From JAVBMB01 sp031552995 (GTDB lineage Bacteria > Bacillota > Clostridia > Oscillospirales > Butyricicoccaceae), in the NCBI GenBank assembly GCA_031552995.1, contig JAVBMB010000047.1, positions 1-21,847 of the forward strand: a DNA stretch of 21,847 bases. The letters run 5' to 3'. This document shows, one piece after another, positions 21,846-21,847 of this stretch. Position 1 is the stretch's first letter; every line of letters begins with the position of its first letter. The translations under genes and the position numbers were made by a program. The notes beneath the pieces are model-generated. The model made no database searches. It saw only the letters and a program-made list of their open reading frames with translations, and was not told the origin of the DNA.

Positions 21846-21847
21846 GC

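Overview
The window looks like chromosomal core DNA from a spore-forming member of the class Clostridia (Firmicutes) with fairly GC-rich coding regions. This placement is an inference. It rests on a GerA-family spore germinant receptor protein, Gram-positive-type AGGAGG ribosome binding sites, near-consensus sigma-A promoters with 16-17 nt spacers, the ylxM-ffh-rpsP-khpA and rimM-trmD clusters, and a tandem glycine riboswitch ahead of gcvT. I see no rRNA, tRNA, CRISPR array, transposase or prophage genes.

Layout from left to right. (1) Minus strand: the N-terminal 202 codons of gcvT, cut by the window edge, behind a promoter, a two-aptamer glycine riboswitch and an intrinsic terminator; upstream of it is pncB. 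(2) Divergent promoters at 2505-2587 serve pncB and plus-strand typA. (3) A 22-bp perfect hairpin terminator separates typA from a minus-strand group transcribed lgt-folD-GNAT, in which the GNAT gene is split by a frameshift at an A6 run. (4) Plus strand: ylxM-ffh-rpsP-khpA ending in a terminator, then a new promoter for rimM-trmD-GNAT-DUF6440-like. (5) A MarR regulator with two palindromic operator candidates, translationally coupled to two ABC exporter half-transporters that look like an asymmetric heterodimer. (6) A roughly 370-base non-coding stretch with two related GC-rich hairpins whose shared 14-nt cores are exactly 200 bases apart. (7) A four-gene operon of CapA-like lipoprotein, dusB, ECF sigma factor and zinc-finger anti-sigma factor, ending in a strong terminator. 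(8) A GerA-family gene behind a candidate sigma-G promoter, ending two bases before the window edge.

How the genes fit together. GcvT yields 5,10-methylene-THF from glycine, and FolD interconverts that same cofactor. pncB salvages nicotinate for NAD. TypA, Ffh, S16, KhpA, RimM, TrmD and DusB belong to ribosome assembly, protein targeting and tRNA modification. Lgt would lipidate the CapA-like protein, which carries a clear lipobox. The MarR-ABC-ABC group is probably a drug-responsive or toxic-compound-responsive efflux cassette.

I did not find a clearly unprecedented system. The most unusual points are the CapA/DusB/ECF/anti-sigma operon, the ABC pair with degenerate site and large outward insertion, two promoters whose -35 box lies in the loop of a perfect 10-bp inverted repeat, the paired hairpins around 16.2-16.45 kb, and the broken GNAT gene.
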